Source: Rhodococcus yunnanensis NBRC 103083 (lineage in GTDB: Bacteria; Actinomycetota; Actinomycetes; Mycobacteriales; Mycobacteriaceae). From it: 64,000 nucleotides of DNA. The stretch lies in assembly GCF_001895005.1 (NCBI RefSeq), contig NZ_BCXH01000002.1, positions 372,001-436,000 of the forward strand, given 5' to 3'. The notes beneath the pieces are model-generated. The model was not told the origin of the DNA and made no database searches. It was given only the letters and a program-made list of their open reading frames with translations. The stretch's first letter is position 1; every line of letters begins with the position of its first letter. Both the position numbers and the translations under genes were made by a program. Positions 6,666 through 15,103 of this stretch are shown here, in pieces.

Positions 6666-9155
6666 TTGCCGCGTCACCTTGTCAGGCCCCGCCTTCTGAT
6701 GCCTCTGTTCGCGGCCTCGACCGCGCTGACCGTTGTGGCCGCAGGAATCGCTGCGGCGCAGCCACTTCCTCTGCCCTTGCCTGATACCGGCTCGTTCAGC
6801 ACCGGGTCGTCGGGCAGCGCAGGATGGCCCGATCCGACGGAACCCGGCGATCCCGGCTCCCCGAACCCGACGGGGCCAGGCTCGAGCCTGAATCTGCTGT
6901 CGCCCAACGCCGGTGAACCCGTACTCGGAGTCCCGATCGAGACGCTAGCCGACAATCCGGCCGGCTTCATCACTCTCGATGGCGTTGCGGTGCCCGACGT
7001 CACCGATACCCAGAACTTGCTGATCGCCGTGGTCGACGCGAAAACGCGCGCACTACGGCAGTACGGCACTCAACCGAACAATTCAGGCGGACTGTCGTCG
7101 TTCAACGACATCGTCGCCGGGTACGTGAACACCGCGGACACGATCGTCGTCATCAGTGGCATGAACGGCGTCCGCAACGCCAGCACGAATTCGCTCGTCA
7201 CCCGGTTGGCCAACTCGATCGGCGCGTCGCTGTCGCGCAGCGACCTCGACAGGATGGAGGTCGGCGCCCCGTTCTCGATGATCGGAAAAGCGGGTGCTCC
7301 AACCGGAGTCGCGTACACCCGGGTCGGTACGGCTGTCGGTGACCGAGCGGGCGGCGACATAACGGGCCTGCTTCGATGGAATCCCCGGCTCGCACGGTAC
7401 GACTTCACTCCTCCTCCGCCGTTGACCTACTCCACGCGGACCGAGGGCGATACGGTGGGCGGCTCGGTGACGACGACGATCGGCGCCGCGACGTACACCT
7501 CTCACCCATCGGGTCCGGACGGTTTCGTCATTCGAGGCTTCGAGCCCCAAACATTGGTTCCCGCATACGAAGCCACGGTGGTCACGTCGAATCCCACTGG
7601 GAACAGGGAACTCAGCACCAAGTTGACCGAGGTCGCCGGCAGAGTCGACAACGCCGGCCGTCCATATCTTGTCATCGTGCAGAGCTTCGGCCGACCCAGA
7701 CCCGTTCGCGACTGGCAGGACGGTGCCGACGCCTTGGTTCGAATCGGTGGATCGCGGCTCAATCTGTTGAGCCTCAACGGCACAAGCGACTATTCGTTGG
7801 TGGGCGGTAGAGCCGTGGGGTCAGCGGCGGTCGAGATGGGAACCCTGCTGAGCCGCCCCGGTCCCGCCACTGGATATCTGGGCCGGAGCCACGACTTCAC
7901 GTACCTGCCGCAGATCTCTGGGCCGACTGGAACGGTGGATTCCCGTCAGATCGCGATCATGTATCAACCGTCGTACTCCGGTGGGACCGGGCCGGAATCG
8001 ACGTTCCCGACGATCAACAGCGCCGCGGAGTCCTACATCGGATCACAGGTGCGAATTCCCGGATGCACGTCGACGAGTATTGCTTGCACTATTCGGGAGA
8101 AGTTCCGGACGAACTACAACGCAGATTGGGCCACACTCGCCCGCACCCTCGCCGCCCCTATTGTCAGGCCGACGGACGCAGCATTTACGCAGGCGGAATT
8201 CGACGCAGCGTTGGCGCAGCTCCGGAAGGAGGTCGACTACTTCAATACGGTCAAGACCTACTACGACAGCACGCAGCGAGCAATGGGCCTGGTTCGCGGC
8301 GACGCGGCGCTCAGCGCAAAGAGCATTGGGGACGCCGTTGCCCGCGACGTCGCCCCTTCTCCTACCAATACGGTCCTGCAAGACGGATTCAAAGTGCTCA
8401 GCAGCGTGATGGGTGTGGTGACTCTGGTCGAACCGGCACTGAAAGACTTCTGGGGGCCGATCAATGCGATCTACAGTCTCACCGCGTCTATCGGCGGCTT
8501 GACCAACGGAACAGCGTTGGCCAACCCGACGCAGGTACGAATCGATCAACTCTCGCAACAAATACAGGACAATCTGGCCGCTGCTACCTACGGCTTCACC
8601 TCCGTCGCCCTGGTCATGGTCTCCGATTACGGCAAACTCGAAGCCGCCTACAACGAAATTTCCAGCGAACGGTGGAAAGCGCCGGTCGAACCCGAGGCGT
8701 TGCTGCAAAGCCTGGAACAGGGCATCAGAACCTGGTTCGCCACCAAACTGACGCCGGTGGCGTTTCCTTGGCTGGTTCGCGGGACCCCGCCTGGGCTCGG
8801 CCCCAACAATGCGAACGGGCTGATCTGCGGTACCGACTACGATCGATTCGGCAGAATATTGGATTACTACCCGTGGAGCGATATGCCGGCCAATGCGCAA
8901 ATGGCCGCCACGTGGAGTTTCGGCGATGAAGGCAGACCAGCACCCTGGAGCATGTTCATCACCAGACAAAGACCGGAGATGGGTCTCGCTAGTCAGCGGG
9001 AAAACTCGATGTCGCAGTCGCTCGCGAATACTCTCTTCGGAGGAGGACCCGCGCAACTCGAAATCAATCTGTACGACTTCTTCAGTCCACGGTACTTCGG
9101 CCCCGAAATGCACCAGGCCAACCACAATTCGCCACCGCGATGTGACCTGTTCTGA
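6666..9155 (+). CDS. Large secreted protein of unknown function
   Basis: About 829 residues. The start chosen is TTG 6666, because GAGGAG lies about 8 nt upstream and it gives an exact signal peptide (basic RHLVRPRLL, then an Ala-rich hydrophobic core, cleavage near AAAQP). Upstream in-frame ATGs would put an unnatural tail before the signal. After a Pro/Gly-rich linker (residues about 35-75) comes a long mixed alpha/beta region with an internal helical stretch near residues 500-700 (FDAALAQLRKEVDYFNTVK). There are few cysteines, clustered near CTSTSIAC and at the C-terminus. No enzyme motif or cell-wall anchor is visible. I do not recognise the family. The gene stands alone and divergent from another secreted protein. 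Confidence 0.75.
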   Translation: MPRHLVRPRLLMPLFAASTALTVVAAGIAAAQPLPLPLPDTGSFSTGSSGSAGWPDPTEPGDPGSPNPTGPGSSLNLLSPNAGEPVLGVPIETLADNPAGFITLDGVAVPDVTDTQNLLIAVVDAKTRALRQYGTQPNNSGGLSSFNDIVAGYVNTADTIVVISGMNGVRNASTNSLVTRLANSIGASLSRSDLDRMEVGAPFSMIGKAGAPTGVAYTRVGTAVGDRAGGDITGLLRWNPRLARYDFTPPPPLTYSTRTEGDTVGGSVTTTIGAATYTSHPSGPDGFVIRGFEPQTLVPAYEATVVTSNPTGNRELSTKLTEVAGRVDNAGRPYLVIVQSFGRPRPVRDWQDGADALVRIGGSRLNLLSLNGTSDYSLVGGRAVGSAAVEMGTLLSRPGPATGYLGRSHDFTYLPQISGPTGTVDSRQIAIMYQPSYSGGTGPESTFPTINSAAESYIGSQVRIPGCTSTSIACTIREKFRTNYNADWATLARTLAAPIVRPTDAAFTQAEFDAALAQLRKEVDYFNTVKTYYDSTQRAMGLVRGDAALSAKSIGDAVARDVAPSPTNTVLQDGFKVLSSVMGVVTLVEPALKDFWGPINAIYSLTASIGGLTNGTALANPTQVRIDQLSQQIQDNLAAATYGFTSVALVMVSDYGKLEAAYNEISSERWKAPVEPEALLQSLEQGIRTWFATKLTPVAFPWLVRGTPPGLGPNNANGLICGTDYDRFGRILDYYPWSDMPANAQMAATWSFGDEGRPAPWSMFITRQRPEMGLASQRENSMSQSLANTLFGGGPAQLEINLYDFFSPRYFGPEMHQANHNSPPRCDLF

Positions 9156-9568
9156 CACTGAAGCACTACGGGTTCCGTGCCGCCGCACGACGTGGGGCGG
9201 CACGGGTGTCATCCCGGGCACACCGAACTTACTCCCGCGCAGGCTCGGTCAACGGGCTGAACTCCGAAACGTGCACGCCGATCCGACTTCGAACACGGCA
9301 GCCCCAGCTCGGAGTGACCATTGCCGCGCTACCACCATCGACTACCAACCGAACCAGATGTGGGCGGCAGCGCGAGCAGAAGGTGTCGATGAGTAAGAGA
9401 TAGCCGTTTCACATCCACCCCGGGGTCGAGACCAGCCACCCAAACCTCTTCCACCCAGGTGTCCACTCGAACCCACCAGAGTCGAAAAGATGACCAACCG
9501 CGCGCTACCACCGATATTCGAGCCGCCGGAACCGCCTACACAAGAACAACCCTCCCCTCCCCTCACTC

Positions 9569-10048
9569 TCAAACTATGACTGCGGTCAATGTCGGGCATT
9601 CGAACGCACCTACGGCGATAGCGACGCCGAAGCCCAACTCGGATGGCTCCGCGATGACTTGGACGATGTCGGAGTCGCTGCGTGTGGCCGGCTCCACGTC
9701 GACATCCACCGACGCCGGGAGTACCAAGAGCACCGATTGTCCGTGCGAGGAGACACTGTGACTGGGCACCGAGTCTGCCTTCATCAGTTTCGCCCACCTT
9801 CGACACCAGCCGCGACCCCGCGGAGTAAGTGCGGCGTTCCCAGTCCTCGGTCTGTCTCGCGGCCAGACGAAGTCGGCAATCTCTACCATCGGCACGTCAC
9901 GGTGTCGGTTGAATGCCAAGTAGGCCAGCGTTTCCGCATACCGAGGGCACGTGGATCGACGCGTCGGCGACCGCACCATACGGACACCTCGTGCGCAGCA
10001 GTCGTAGAGGTGAGTCGAACATATTTGTCCGGCTGTGACGAACGACAA
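9569..10048 (-). pseudogene. Possible remnant of a BTAD-type regulatory domain protein
   Basis: The minus strand between about 9,600 and 10,000 encodes AETLAYLAFNRHRDVPMVEI followed by ADFVWPRDRPRTGNAAL. This resembles the start of the bacterial transcriptional-activation domain seen in SARP/AfsR-like proteins (LAYLALHR...IADAVWP). The remainder, including PASVDVDVEPATRS, only loosely follows such proteins, and the reading frame has no ribosome site or convincing ends. I read it as a decayed fragment, with low confidence. The flanking stretch 9156-9568 shows no supported gene on either strand. Confidence 0.3.
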
Positions 10049-10094
10049 TCAATCACACCGAACGAATGACAACTTGATGCCGGCAATCTCCCAA

Positions 10095-10346
10095 TCAGAT
10101 CAGCACGGCGGCGAGAATCAGATTGAGTGCAGTCGACGACACTCCGAAGGCGATCCCTGCTACGCGGAATCGGTACGCGAGAGCGGCAGCAAGCAACAGT
10201 GTCGTGATCAGCGAAGCGCAGAACACACCCACAGCCGTCGCGAAGGGGAGGATCTGCCAGAGCACCCACACCGCTGCTACGCCGACACCCAGACCGCCTA
10301 CGACTTGAAACGTCCCGCCGACGACGCGTCGTCCAACATCGGTCAT
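10095..10346 (-). CDS. Small membrane protein, three predicted helices
   Basis: 83 residues, almost wholly hydrophobic. The helices are about residues 9-30 (VVGGTFQVVGGLGVGVAAVW), 32-54 (PFATAVGVFCASLITTLLLA) and 62-82. The start is ATG 10346. No functional motif is visible. It lies on the same strand as the LLM oxidoreductase at 10600, 253 bp downstream of that gene, and the remnant at 9569 follows it. That 253-bp gap (10347-10599) holds no other supported gene. Small three-helix proteins of this kind are frequent in Rhodococcus but uncharacterised. Confidence 0.6.
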   Translation of the reverse strand: MTDVGRRVVGGTFQVVGGLGVGVAAVWVLWQILPFATAVGVFCASLITTLLLAAALAYRFRVAGIAFGVSSTALNLILAAVLI

Positions 10347-10599
10347 TCAACCACCTCCAGCATTGGCATCTTGTCATGGTCTTCGTGAGGCACGATTGTG
10401 GAAGTGCATCACGAAACGACCGTTGAAGTCCTCGACGATGCCGGATGGTCGACGCCTGCAGAGGTTACGCAGAGCTCGTGCTCACCAACCGACAGTCATC
10501 GACAACGCGGAAATCATCACGGCAGACAGCAGACGGACCGCGCGACCCTTCCTGCCTGCACAATACGAGCGGAGTGCAAACAAAGTGCAAAGACGGACG

Positions 10600-11628
10600 T
10601 CACTCCGTGGCGACCAGCGGGGCGACCTCGGTTCCGAGTAACTCGATCCCCCGGAGCAAATCGCTGTGCGCCAGTCTTGGGTTGGTCATCTGCAGTGACA
10701 GTCTGTCGACGCCGCCCACCTGATCACTGATTCGCTTGATCTTCTCGGCGACGGTCGCCGGATCGCCCATGAAGAACGCACCATTGGGACCCGACGTCGC
10801 GTCGAACTGTGCGCGGGTCGGCTGGGCAAAGCCGCGTTCGCGCGAGACCTTGGTGAACATCTCGTGCCATCCGGGGTAAATAGTGTCTGCAGCCTTTTGG
10901 GTGGACTCGGCGACGAATCCGAACACGTGCAGGCCCACCTGTAACTTCTCTGGCGCGTGACCTGCTTCGGCTCCCGCGCGCCGATACAGGTCGATCAGTG
11001 CAGCGAACTGACGGGGTTCGCCGCCGATGATCGCCACCATCAGCGGTAGGCCCAGAAGGCCTGCACGAACGAAGGATTCGGGCGACCCACCGACTCCGAC
11101 CCAAACTGGCAGCGGATCCTGCATCGGCCGCGGGTAGATGCTCTGACGATCGAGAGCGGGCCGGTGGCGGCCCTGCCACGTGACCTCGACGTTGTCACGA
11201 ATCTGCAGAAGTAGATCGAGTTTTTCCGCGAAGAGCGAGTCGTAATCGTGCAGGTCCAAGCCGAACAGCGGGAAGGACTCGGTGAACGAGCCACGTCCGA
11301 CGACCAGGTCGACTCGCCCCTTGGAGATCAGATCGAGCGTCGCGAACTCCTGGAACACGCGCACCGGGTCGTCGGCGCTGAGCACCTTGACGGCGCTACC
11401 GAGCCGGATCCGTTCCGTGCGAGCAGCAGCCGCAGCCAGAATGATCGACGGTGCCGAGTCATAGTACTCACTTCGATGGTGTTCGCCGATGCCGAACGAA
11501 TAGAGGCCCACCTGATCCGCCAGCGCGATCTCCTCGAGCAAGTGCTCCATCCGCTCGGCCGGACTGATCACCCGGCCGTCGGTCGGATCGGTCACGGAGG
11601 ATACGAAACTGTCCACGCCCACGTGCAT
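10600..11628 (-). CDS. LLM-class flavin-dependent oxidoreductase
   Basis: 342 residues of the bacterial luciferase-like TIM-barrel superfamily, closest in memory to the TIGR03858-type group. Visible landmarks are ADQVGLYSFGIGEHHRSEYY (residues about 36-55, the conserved HH pair), RIRLGSAVKVLSADDPVRVF, GRVDLVVGRGSFTESFPLFG and PLPVWVGVGGSPES. The start ATG 11628 has GGAAGG 7 nt upstream; an upstream in-frame ATG (11682) has none. Members oxidise diverse substrates with FMNH2 or, in actinobacteria, F420; the cofactor and substrate cannot be decided here. It is on the same strand as the epoxide hydrolase and MerR genes to its right, with a 69-bp gap, so co-transcription is possible. Confidence 0.87.
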   Translation of the reverse strand: MHVGVDSFVSSVTDPTDGRVISPAERMEHLLEEIALADQVGLYSFGIGEHHRSEYYDSAPSIILAAAAARTERIRLGSAVKVLSADDPVRVFQEFATLDLISKGRVDLVVGRGSFTESFPLFGLDLHDYDSLFAEKLDLLLQIRDNVEVTWQGRHRPALDRQSIYPRPMQDPLPVWVGVGGSPESFVRAGLLGLPLMVAIIGGEPRQFAALIDLYRRAGAEAGHAPEKLQVGLHVFGFVAESTQKAADTIYPGWHEMFTKVSRERGFAQPTRAQFDATSGPNGAFFMGDPATVAEKIKRISDQVGGVDRLSLQMTNPRLAHSDLLRGIELLGTEVAPLVATE

Positions 11629-11697
11629 GATTGGACCTTCCGGTAGCGATCGACAGTTAGGCCGATCTGGTGGAAGGTTCAACCATACGGCTGGGTT

Positions 11698-12834
11698 TTA
11701 ATTCCGTCTCAGTCCGGCGAAGAACCGCCGCATGTCGTCGACGAGAACCGCCGGCTCCTCCATCGCCGCGAAGTGGCCGCCGCGATCGACGTCGGTCCAG
11801 TGTCGAACATCGTTCTGCTGCTCCTCGAACCGACGTATTCCGACATCGTGCGCAAACTGCACGAATGCTGTCGGAACATTGGACGGCGTCGGCGCGGGCC
11901 CCCACGACTCGGTCGCATAGCCGGTATACGCACTGGTGCCTGCTGTGCGCGTGAACCAATACAAAGAAGCGTGATCGAGAAGTCGATCCACACCCAGTAC
12001 ATCCTCGGGGAGAGCGTCGAACGGCCAGGTCCATGCCTTGAACTTGTCGACCATCCACGCCAATTGACCGACGGGTGAATCAGTGAGGCCGTATGCCAAG
12101 GTCTGGGGCCGGGTCGACTGCACGGCGATGTAGCCGAACTCCTTCTCCATGAACTCAGCGATGCGACGTAGCCGGTCACGTTCAAGCTCGGACAGTGAGT
12201 TCTTCGTGTCCTCGTCGACGTCGTCCGGCGGCACGAACACTTGCGAGCCGTTCAGATGCACGCCCACCACTCGGTCAGGGGCGATTCGCGCGACCGCGGG
12301 AGATACCGCCGCGCCGATGTCTCCGCCCTGGACTCCGAACTCGCGATAACCGAGCCCGTCCATCAAGGTCACCCATGCTTCTGCAATCCGGTCGGTATAC
12401 CAAGGCTCAGACGTCGGACCGGACAGCGTGAAACCCGGTAGCGAAGGAATCACGACGTGGAAGGCATGGGCGGAGCCGGGCGGGTCGGTCAAGGAATCGA
12501 TGATGTCGAGGAACTCGAAGATCGAGCCCGGCCAACCGTGGGTCAGAACCAACGGCAAGGCGTCGTCGTGCGGTGATCGAACGTGGACGAAATGGATTCG
12601 GGTGCCATCGATCCGGGTGACGAACTGGGGGTATGCGTTGAGCCGTGCTTCTCTGGCCTGCCAGTCGTACTCGGTAGTCCACGCCTCGGCCAGCCGTCGC
12701 AGATAGCCCGTCGGGACGCCGGTGTCCCAGCTGTCGCCGGGTAGCGGTTCCGGCCAGCGCGTTTCGGCAAGTCGACGACGGAGGTCATCGAGTTCGGTTG
12801 TCGGAATGTGCAATTCGACAGGTTCGATTTCCAC
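11698..12834 (-). CDS. Epoxide hydrolase (microsomal EPHX1-like, EHN domain)
   Basis: About 378 residues. The N-terminal EHN domain (VELHIPTTELDDLRRRLAET) is followed by an alpha/beta-hydrolase core. HGWPGSIFEFLDII gives the oxyanion-hole HGWP motif. The nucleophile is Asp in VQGGDIGAAV, and the catalytic His is in DRGGHFAAMEEP. A Tyr for epoxide activation is plausible in WYTDRI. The enzyme would hydrolyse epoxides to vicinal diols in the cytosol. Start GTG 12834 fits the domain. An alternative GTG at 12897 abuts the stop codon of the MerR gene, which would allow translational coupling but adds about 21 unconserved residues. The operon with the MerR regulator suggests induction by a xenobiotic. 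Confidence 0.85.
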   Translation of the reverse strand: MEIEPVELHIPTTELDDLRRRLAETRWPEPLPGDSWDTGVPTGYLRRLAEAWTTEYDWQAREARLNAYPQFVTRIDGTRIHFVHVRSPHDDALPLVLTHGWPGSIFEFLDIIDSLTDPPGSAHAFHVVIPSLPGFTLSGPTSEPWYTDRIAEAWVTLMDGLGYREFGVQGGDIGAAVSPAVARIAPDRVVGVHLNGSQVFVPPDDVDEDTKNSLSELERDRLRRIAEFMEKEFGYIAVQSTRPQTLAYGLTDSPVGQLAWMVDKFKAWTWPFDALPEDVLGVDRLLDHASLYWFTRTAGTSAYTGYATESWGPAPTPSNVPTAFVQFAHDVGIRRFEEQQNDVRHWTDVDRGGHFAAMEEPAVLVDDMRRFFAGLRRN

Positions 12835-12897
12835 GACGCAAGACTTGCAGCAATTGCGGACACCTGCGGTCCGGAGAATTCTATTGGTCGGCCGCAC

Positions 12898-13728
12898 TCA
12901 CTCGAGTATCGAAGTGGTGTTGAAAATCGGCCAACAAATTTCCGTGGCGCTGAATGTCGTCGGATCCGACGGCGTCGCCCCGATGTAGTGTTCGCGAATC
13001 GGACCCTGGTCGCTGATCAGATGTTCGTTTGCGAACACGCCAAGGGCCCCGTAACTGCGGTCGATACTTTCGTTGTGACCACCTGGGTGCGTGAGCACTG
13101 CAAAGTCAGCCTGAGGTAACACCTCGGCACGGATACCATCCGGCGGGATCTCGGACTGTGGCGCAGACACGAACAGTGTTGCTGGTCCCCGTAATTCGAG
13201 AAAGAGCTCTCGGTCGTAGAGACCACCCATGACGGCGACCGGCGGTCCGCCTGCACTCGCGGCAACCGCGTCTCGCAGTGTCTTCAGCGTCGTCACAAAC
13301 CAGCCGTCCAGCTCCGCTACCTCGATGGTGGCGCCGATCGACCACACGGCGAGCGCCGGTTCACGCCGCACCCCTATCTGGGCGGGGATCGACACAGGAG
13401 ACAGCAACTCACGCAACGCACCAACGGTGTCACGGGTCTGCTGCAGCTGCACCTCCATCTGCTCGAGGTGCGTTGTGATGATCTCGTTGCGAGCCGCGGC
13501 GTCGCTCGCGCTCAGCAGTGCCTTGATGTCGGGGATGGGCATGCCCAGAGAACGGAACCGGCGGATGATGTGCGCGTGGTCGACCTGGCCGGTGTCGTAG
13601 AACCGATATCGGGTGTAGGGGTCGATGTGGGCTGGTTCGAGAATGCCGATGTCGTGGTAGTGCCGGAGCGCCTTCCTGCTGAGGCTGCTCATCACGGCGA
13701 AGTCACCGATAGGAACCTGTGCGCCCAT
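12898..13728 (-). CDS. MerR-family regulator with C-terminal effector-binding (GyrI-like) domain
   Basis: 276 residues. The N-terminal winged HTH is clear: IGDFAVMSSLSRKALRHYHD, GILEPAHIDPYTRYRFYDTG, then a dimerisation helix with LEQMEVQLQQTRDTVGALRE (residues about 80-120). The C-terminal part (PALAVWSIGATIEV ... ATEICWPIF) resembles the effector-binding domain of BltR/BmrR-type activators, which bind hydrophobic cations or drugs. The start ATG 13728 has AGGAGG 8 nt upstream. Two MerR-type operators lie between it and the divergent NTF2-like gene. Its stop codon directly abuts the possible GTG start of the epoxide hydrolase, indicating one transcript. Confidence 0.88.
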   Translation of the reverse strand: MGAQVPIGDFAVMSSLSRKALRHYHDIGILEPAHIDPYTRYRFYDTGQVDHAHIIRRFRSLGMPIPDIKALLSASDAAARNEIITTHLEQMEVQLQQTRDTVGALRELLSPVSIPAQIGVRREPALAVWSIGATIEVAELDGWFVTTLKTLRDAVAASAGGPPVAVMGGLYDRELFLELRGPATLFVSAPQSEIPPDGIRAEVLPQADFAVLTHPGGHNESIDRSYGALGVFANEHLISDQGPIREHYIGATPSDPTTFSATEICWPIFNTTSILE

Positions 13729-13778
13729 GGAGTCCTCCTCTCCGTTCCGCCTGCGTCGAGCTGGTGAGGTCATTGTGC

Positions 13779-13850
13779 AGGTTCCCCCTACGGAAAGGTC
13801 TACCGGTCTGACGGCAGCCGATCCGGGTTGACTGTCCCCTAAGGGGAAGC
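13779..13850. promoter_or_regulatory. Paired MerR-type operators in the divergent promoter region
   Basis: One site is TTGACT (13828-13833) followed by the palindrome CCCCTAAGGGG (13836-13846), placed between -35 and -10 towards the NTF2-like gene as expected for MerR proteins that untwist a long spacer. The other, AGGTTCCCCCTACGGAAAGG (13779-13798), has the same CCCC-TA-GG core and precedes the merR gene. Both fit operators of the 13728 regulator. Spacer function is inferred. Confidence 0.65.
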
Positions 13851-13864
13851 CTCACCGTGGGGTC

Positions 13865-14203
13865 ATGACCACAGAATGGGATGCACTCCCGGACACCATC
13901 AAGACGTACATGACCACTCTCAGCACACCGGAGGACGGCCGAGCGGCCGCTACGTTCACCGCCGAAGCCGTAGTGACCGATGAGGGTCGCGACTACACCG
14001 GCCGTGACGAGATCTCGACGTGGCTGAAGGCATCGGTCGGCGAATACACCTATACCTCCGAGTTCACTGGCGCCACCACTACCGGCACGACAATCGACGT
14101 CGAGCAGCACCTGGAGGGCAACTTCCCCGGCGGGGTCGTCGACCTGCACTTCCGCTTCACGCTCGACGGTGCACTGATCAGCCAGTTGGTGATCGAACCA
14201 TGA
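13865..14203 (+). CDS. NTF2-like (SnoaL-type) protein
   Basis: 112 residues with the pattern of the NTF2/SnoaL superfamily: an N-terminal helix pair (ALPDTIKTYMTTLS), FTAEAVVTDEGRDYTGRDEI (the conserved loop and strand), then alternating strands ending in VVDLHFRFTLDGALISQLVI. Such cone-shaped domains act as small isomerases or hydrolases, or as non-enzymatic binders; no catalytic residue can be assigned. It is divergent from the MerR regulator, and its promoter contains the CCCCTAAGGGG site, so MerR activation is likely. Its stop codon overlaps the ATG of a truncated SDR by 4 bp, implying a former two-gene operon. Confidence 0.75.
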   Translation: MTTEWDALPDTIKTYMTTLSTPEDGRAAATFTAEAVVTDEGRDYTGRDEISTWLKASVGEYTYTSEFTGATTTGTTIDVEQHLEGNFPGGVVDLHFRFTLDGALISQLVIEP

Positions 14204-14391
14204 GCAGACGATGGTTCATCACTGGAGGCACGCCCGGCGGCTTCGGCGTGGCATTCGCTGAGATGGCGCTGGAGACCGGAGACCGCGTAACGCTCACCTC
14301 CCGACGCCCAGACGAATCTCCCGCAGCGCGGATTTCCCCACCTGACCGACTGACGAACAGCCACACCCGACCAGGCCGGCCTGAGCCTTGA
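14200..14391 (+). pseudogene. Truncated short-chain dehydrogenase (N-terminal fragment)
   Basis: 63 codons. The start MSRRWFITGGTPGGFGVAFA is a good SDR N-terminus (TGxxxGxG nucleotide-binding motif), followed by the second strand TLTSRRP, but the frame then runs into unrelated residues and stops. A whole SDR needs about 240 residues with a YxxxK active site, so at least three quarters is missing, presumably by deletion that also brought the VOC/HxlR pair close. The ATG overlaps the stop of the NTF2-like gene (ATGA), showing that the two were once one operon. Confidence 0.7.
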
Positions 14392-14416
14392 CATCGCACT
14401 TGCATTTTGCAAGTGT
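14388..14416 (+). promoter_or_regulatory. Promoter with 19-bp palindromic HxlR operator
   Basis: TTGACA (14388-14393) is a perfect -35; a weak -10, AAGTGT (14411-14416), lies 17 bp further. CACTTGCATTTTGCAAGTG (14397-14415; 8-bp arms, 3-bp centre, no mismatch) fills the spacer. Transcription would begin close to ATG 14424, so a leaderless mRNA is likely. The site fits repression by the HxlR protein encoded by the second gene of the operon. Confidence 0.72.
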
Positions 14417-14423
14417 TCACTGC

Positions 14424-14828
14424 ATGAGCCTGTTCATCACCTGCCCAGTCGACGACGTCGAGCGCGCGACCACCTTCTACACCGCTCTCGGCTGGACCCT
14501 CAACGCGGAGATGTCCGATCACAACGTGTCGTGCTTCGCGATCGCCTCGGAGCAGTACGTCATGCTCGGCAGCCATGAGATGTATGCGAGTGTCGGCGGC
14601 GTCGAAGAACTCGTCGGCGGACCCCGCACACCCTCGAAGGTCACTGTCTCGTTCGATCTCGGCAGCCGCGAGGCGGTCGACGAACTCGTCGATCGCGCCG
14701 GTGCCGCGGGCGGACGTATCGGTGACACGGACGACTACCCGTTCATGTACCAGCGCCAGTTCGATGACCCCGACGGGTATCACTACTCACCGTTCTGGAT
14801 GAAGACGGACGTAGAACCGTCTGTGTGA
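14424..14828 (+). CDS. VOC-family (glyoxalase/bleomycin-resistance fold) protein
   Basis: 134 residues with the vicinal-oxygen-chelate fold: MSLFITCPVDDVERATTFYT starts the first beta-alpha-beta unit, and FMYQRQFDDPDGYHYSPFWM is the conserved C-terminal strand with the DPDG turn. It is like the 'extradiol dioxygenase-like' small VOC proteins commonly paired with regulators. No full metal triad can be assigned with certainty. The ATG at 14424 lies about 8 nt below the weak -10, so the transcript is probably leaderless. The stop overlaps the GTG start of the HxlR regulator by 4 bp (GTGA), so the two are translationally coupled. The role is probably detoxification or ligand binding; the substrate is unknown. 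Confidence 0.82.
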   Translation: MSLFITCPVDDVERATTFYTALGWTLNAEMSDHNVSCFAIASEQYVMLGSHEMYASVGGVEELVGGPRTPSKVTVSFDLGSREAVDELVDRAGAAGGRIGDTDDYPFMYQRQFDDPDGYHYSPFWMKTDVEPSV

Positions 14829-15103
14829 GCAACCTTTCCGACGCCCTCGACGTCGTGGGAGCACGGTGGGCGCTGCTGATCGTCGAGCGCCTGCTCGACG
14901 GGCCGCAGCGCTACGGCGATCTACAGCGCGATCTCGGCGTGCCGACGAACATCCTCGCAACCCGTCTGCGTGAGCTCGAAACCGCCGGTGTGCTGGCCCG
15001 TCTACCCCTCAAGCACAACACGCGGGCCTACGCGCTCACCGATCGTGGACAAGCCTTGCGCGCGGCCATAACCGAGCTGGGCCGTTGGGCGACCGAGACA
15101 TAG
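14825..15103 (+). CDS. HxlR-family winged-helix regulator
   Basis: 92 residues, a short but complete HxlR domain: SDALDVVGARWALLIVERLL, then RYGDLQRDLGVPTNILATRL (recognition helix), RELETAGVLARLPLKH and YALTDRGQALRAAI (wing). HxlR proteins are dimeric regulators that often sense aldehydes, quinones or redox state. The usual N-terminal cysteine used by some redox sensors is absent here. The GTG start overlaps the VOC gene stop, and the palindrome at 14397-14415 is the likely autoregulatory site. A 1-kb gene-poor stretch follows. Confidence 0.88.
   Translation: MSNLSDALDVVGARWALLIVERLLDGPQRYGDLQRDLGVPTNILATRLRELETAGVLARLPLKHNTRAYALTDRGQALRAAITELGRWATET

Noticed and set aside
9342..9806. Minus-strand frame of 154 codons
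   Set aside because: Gly/Arg-rich, no motif, and it overlaps the better (still weak) BTAD-like remnant in another frame.
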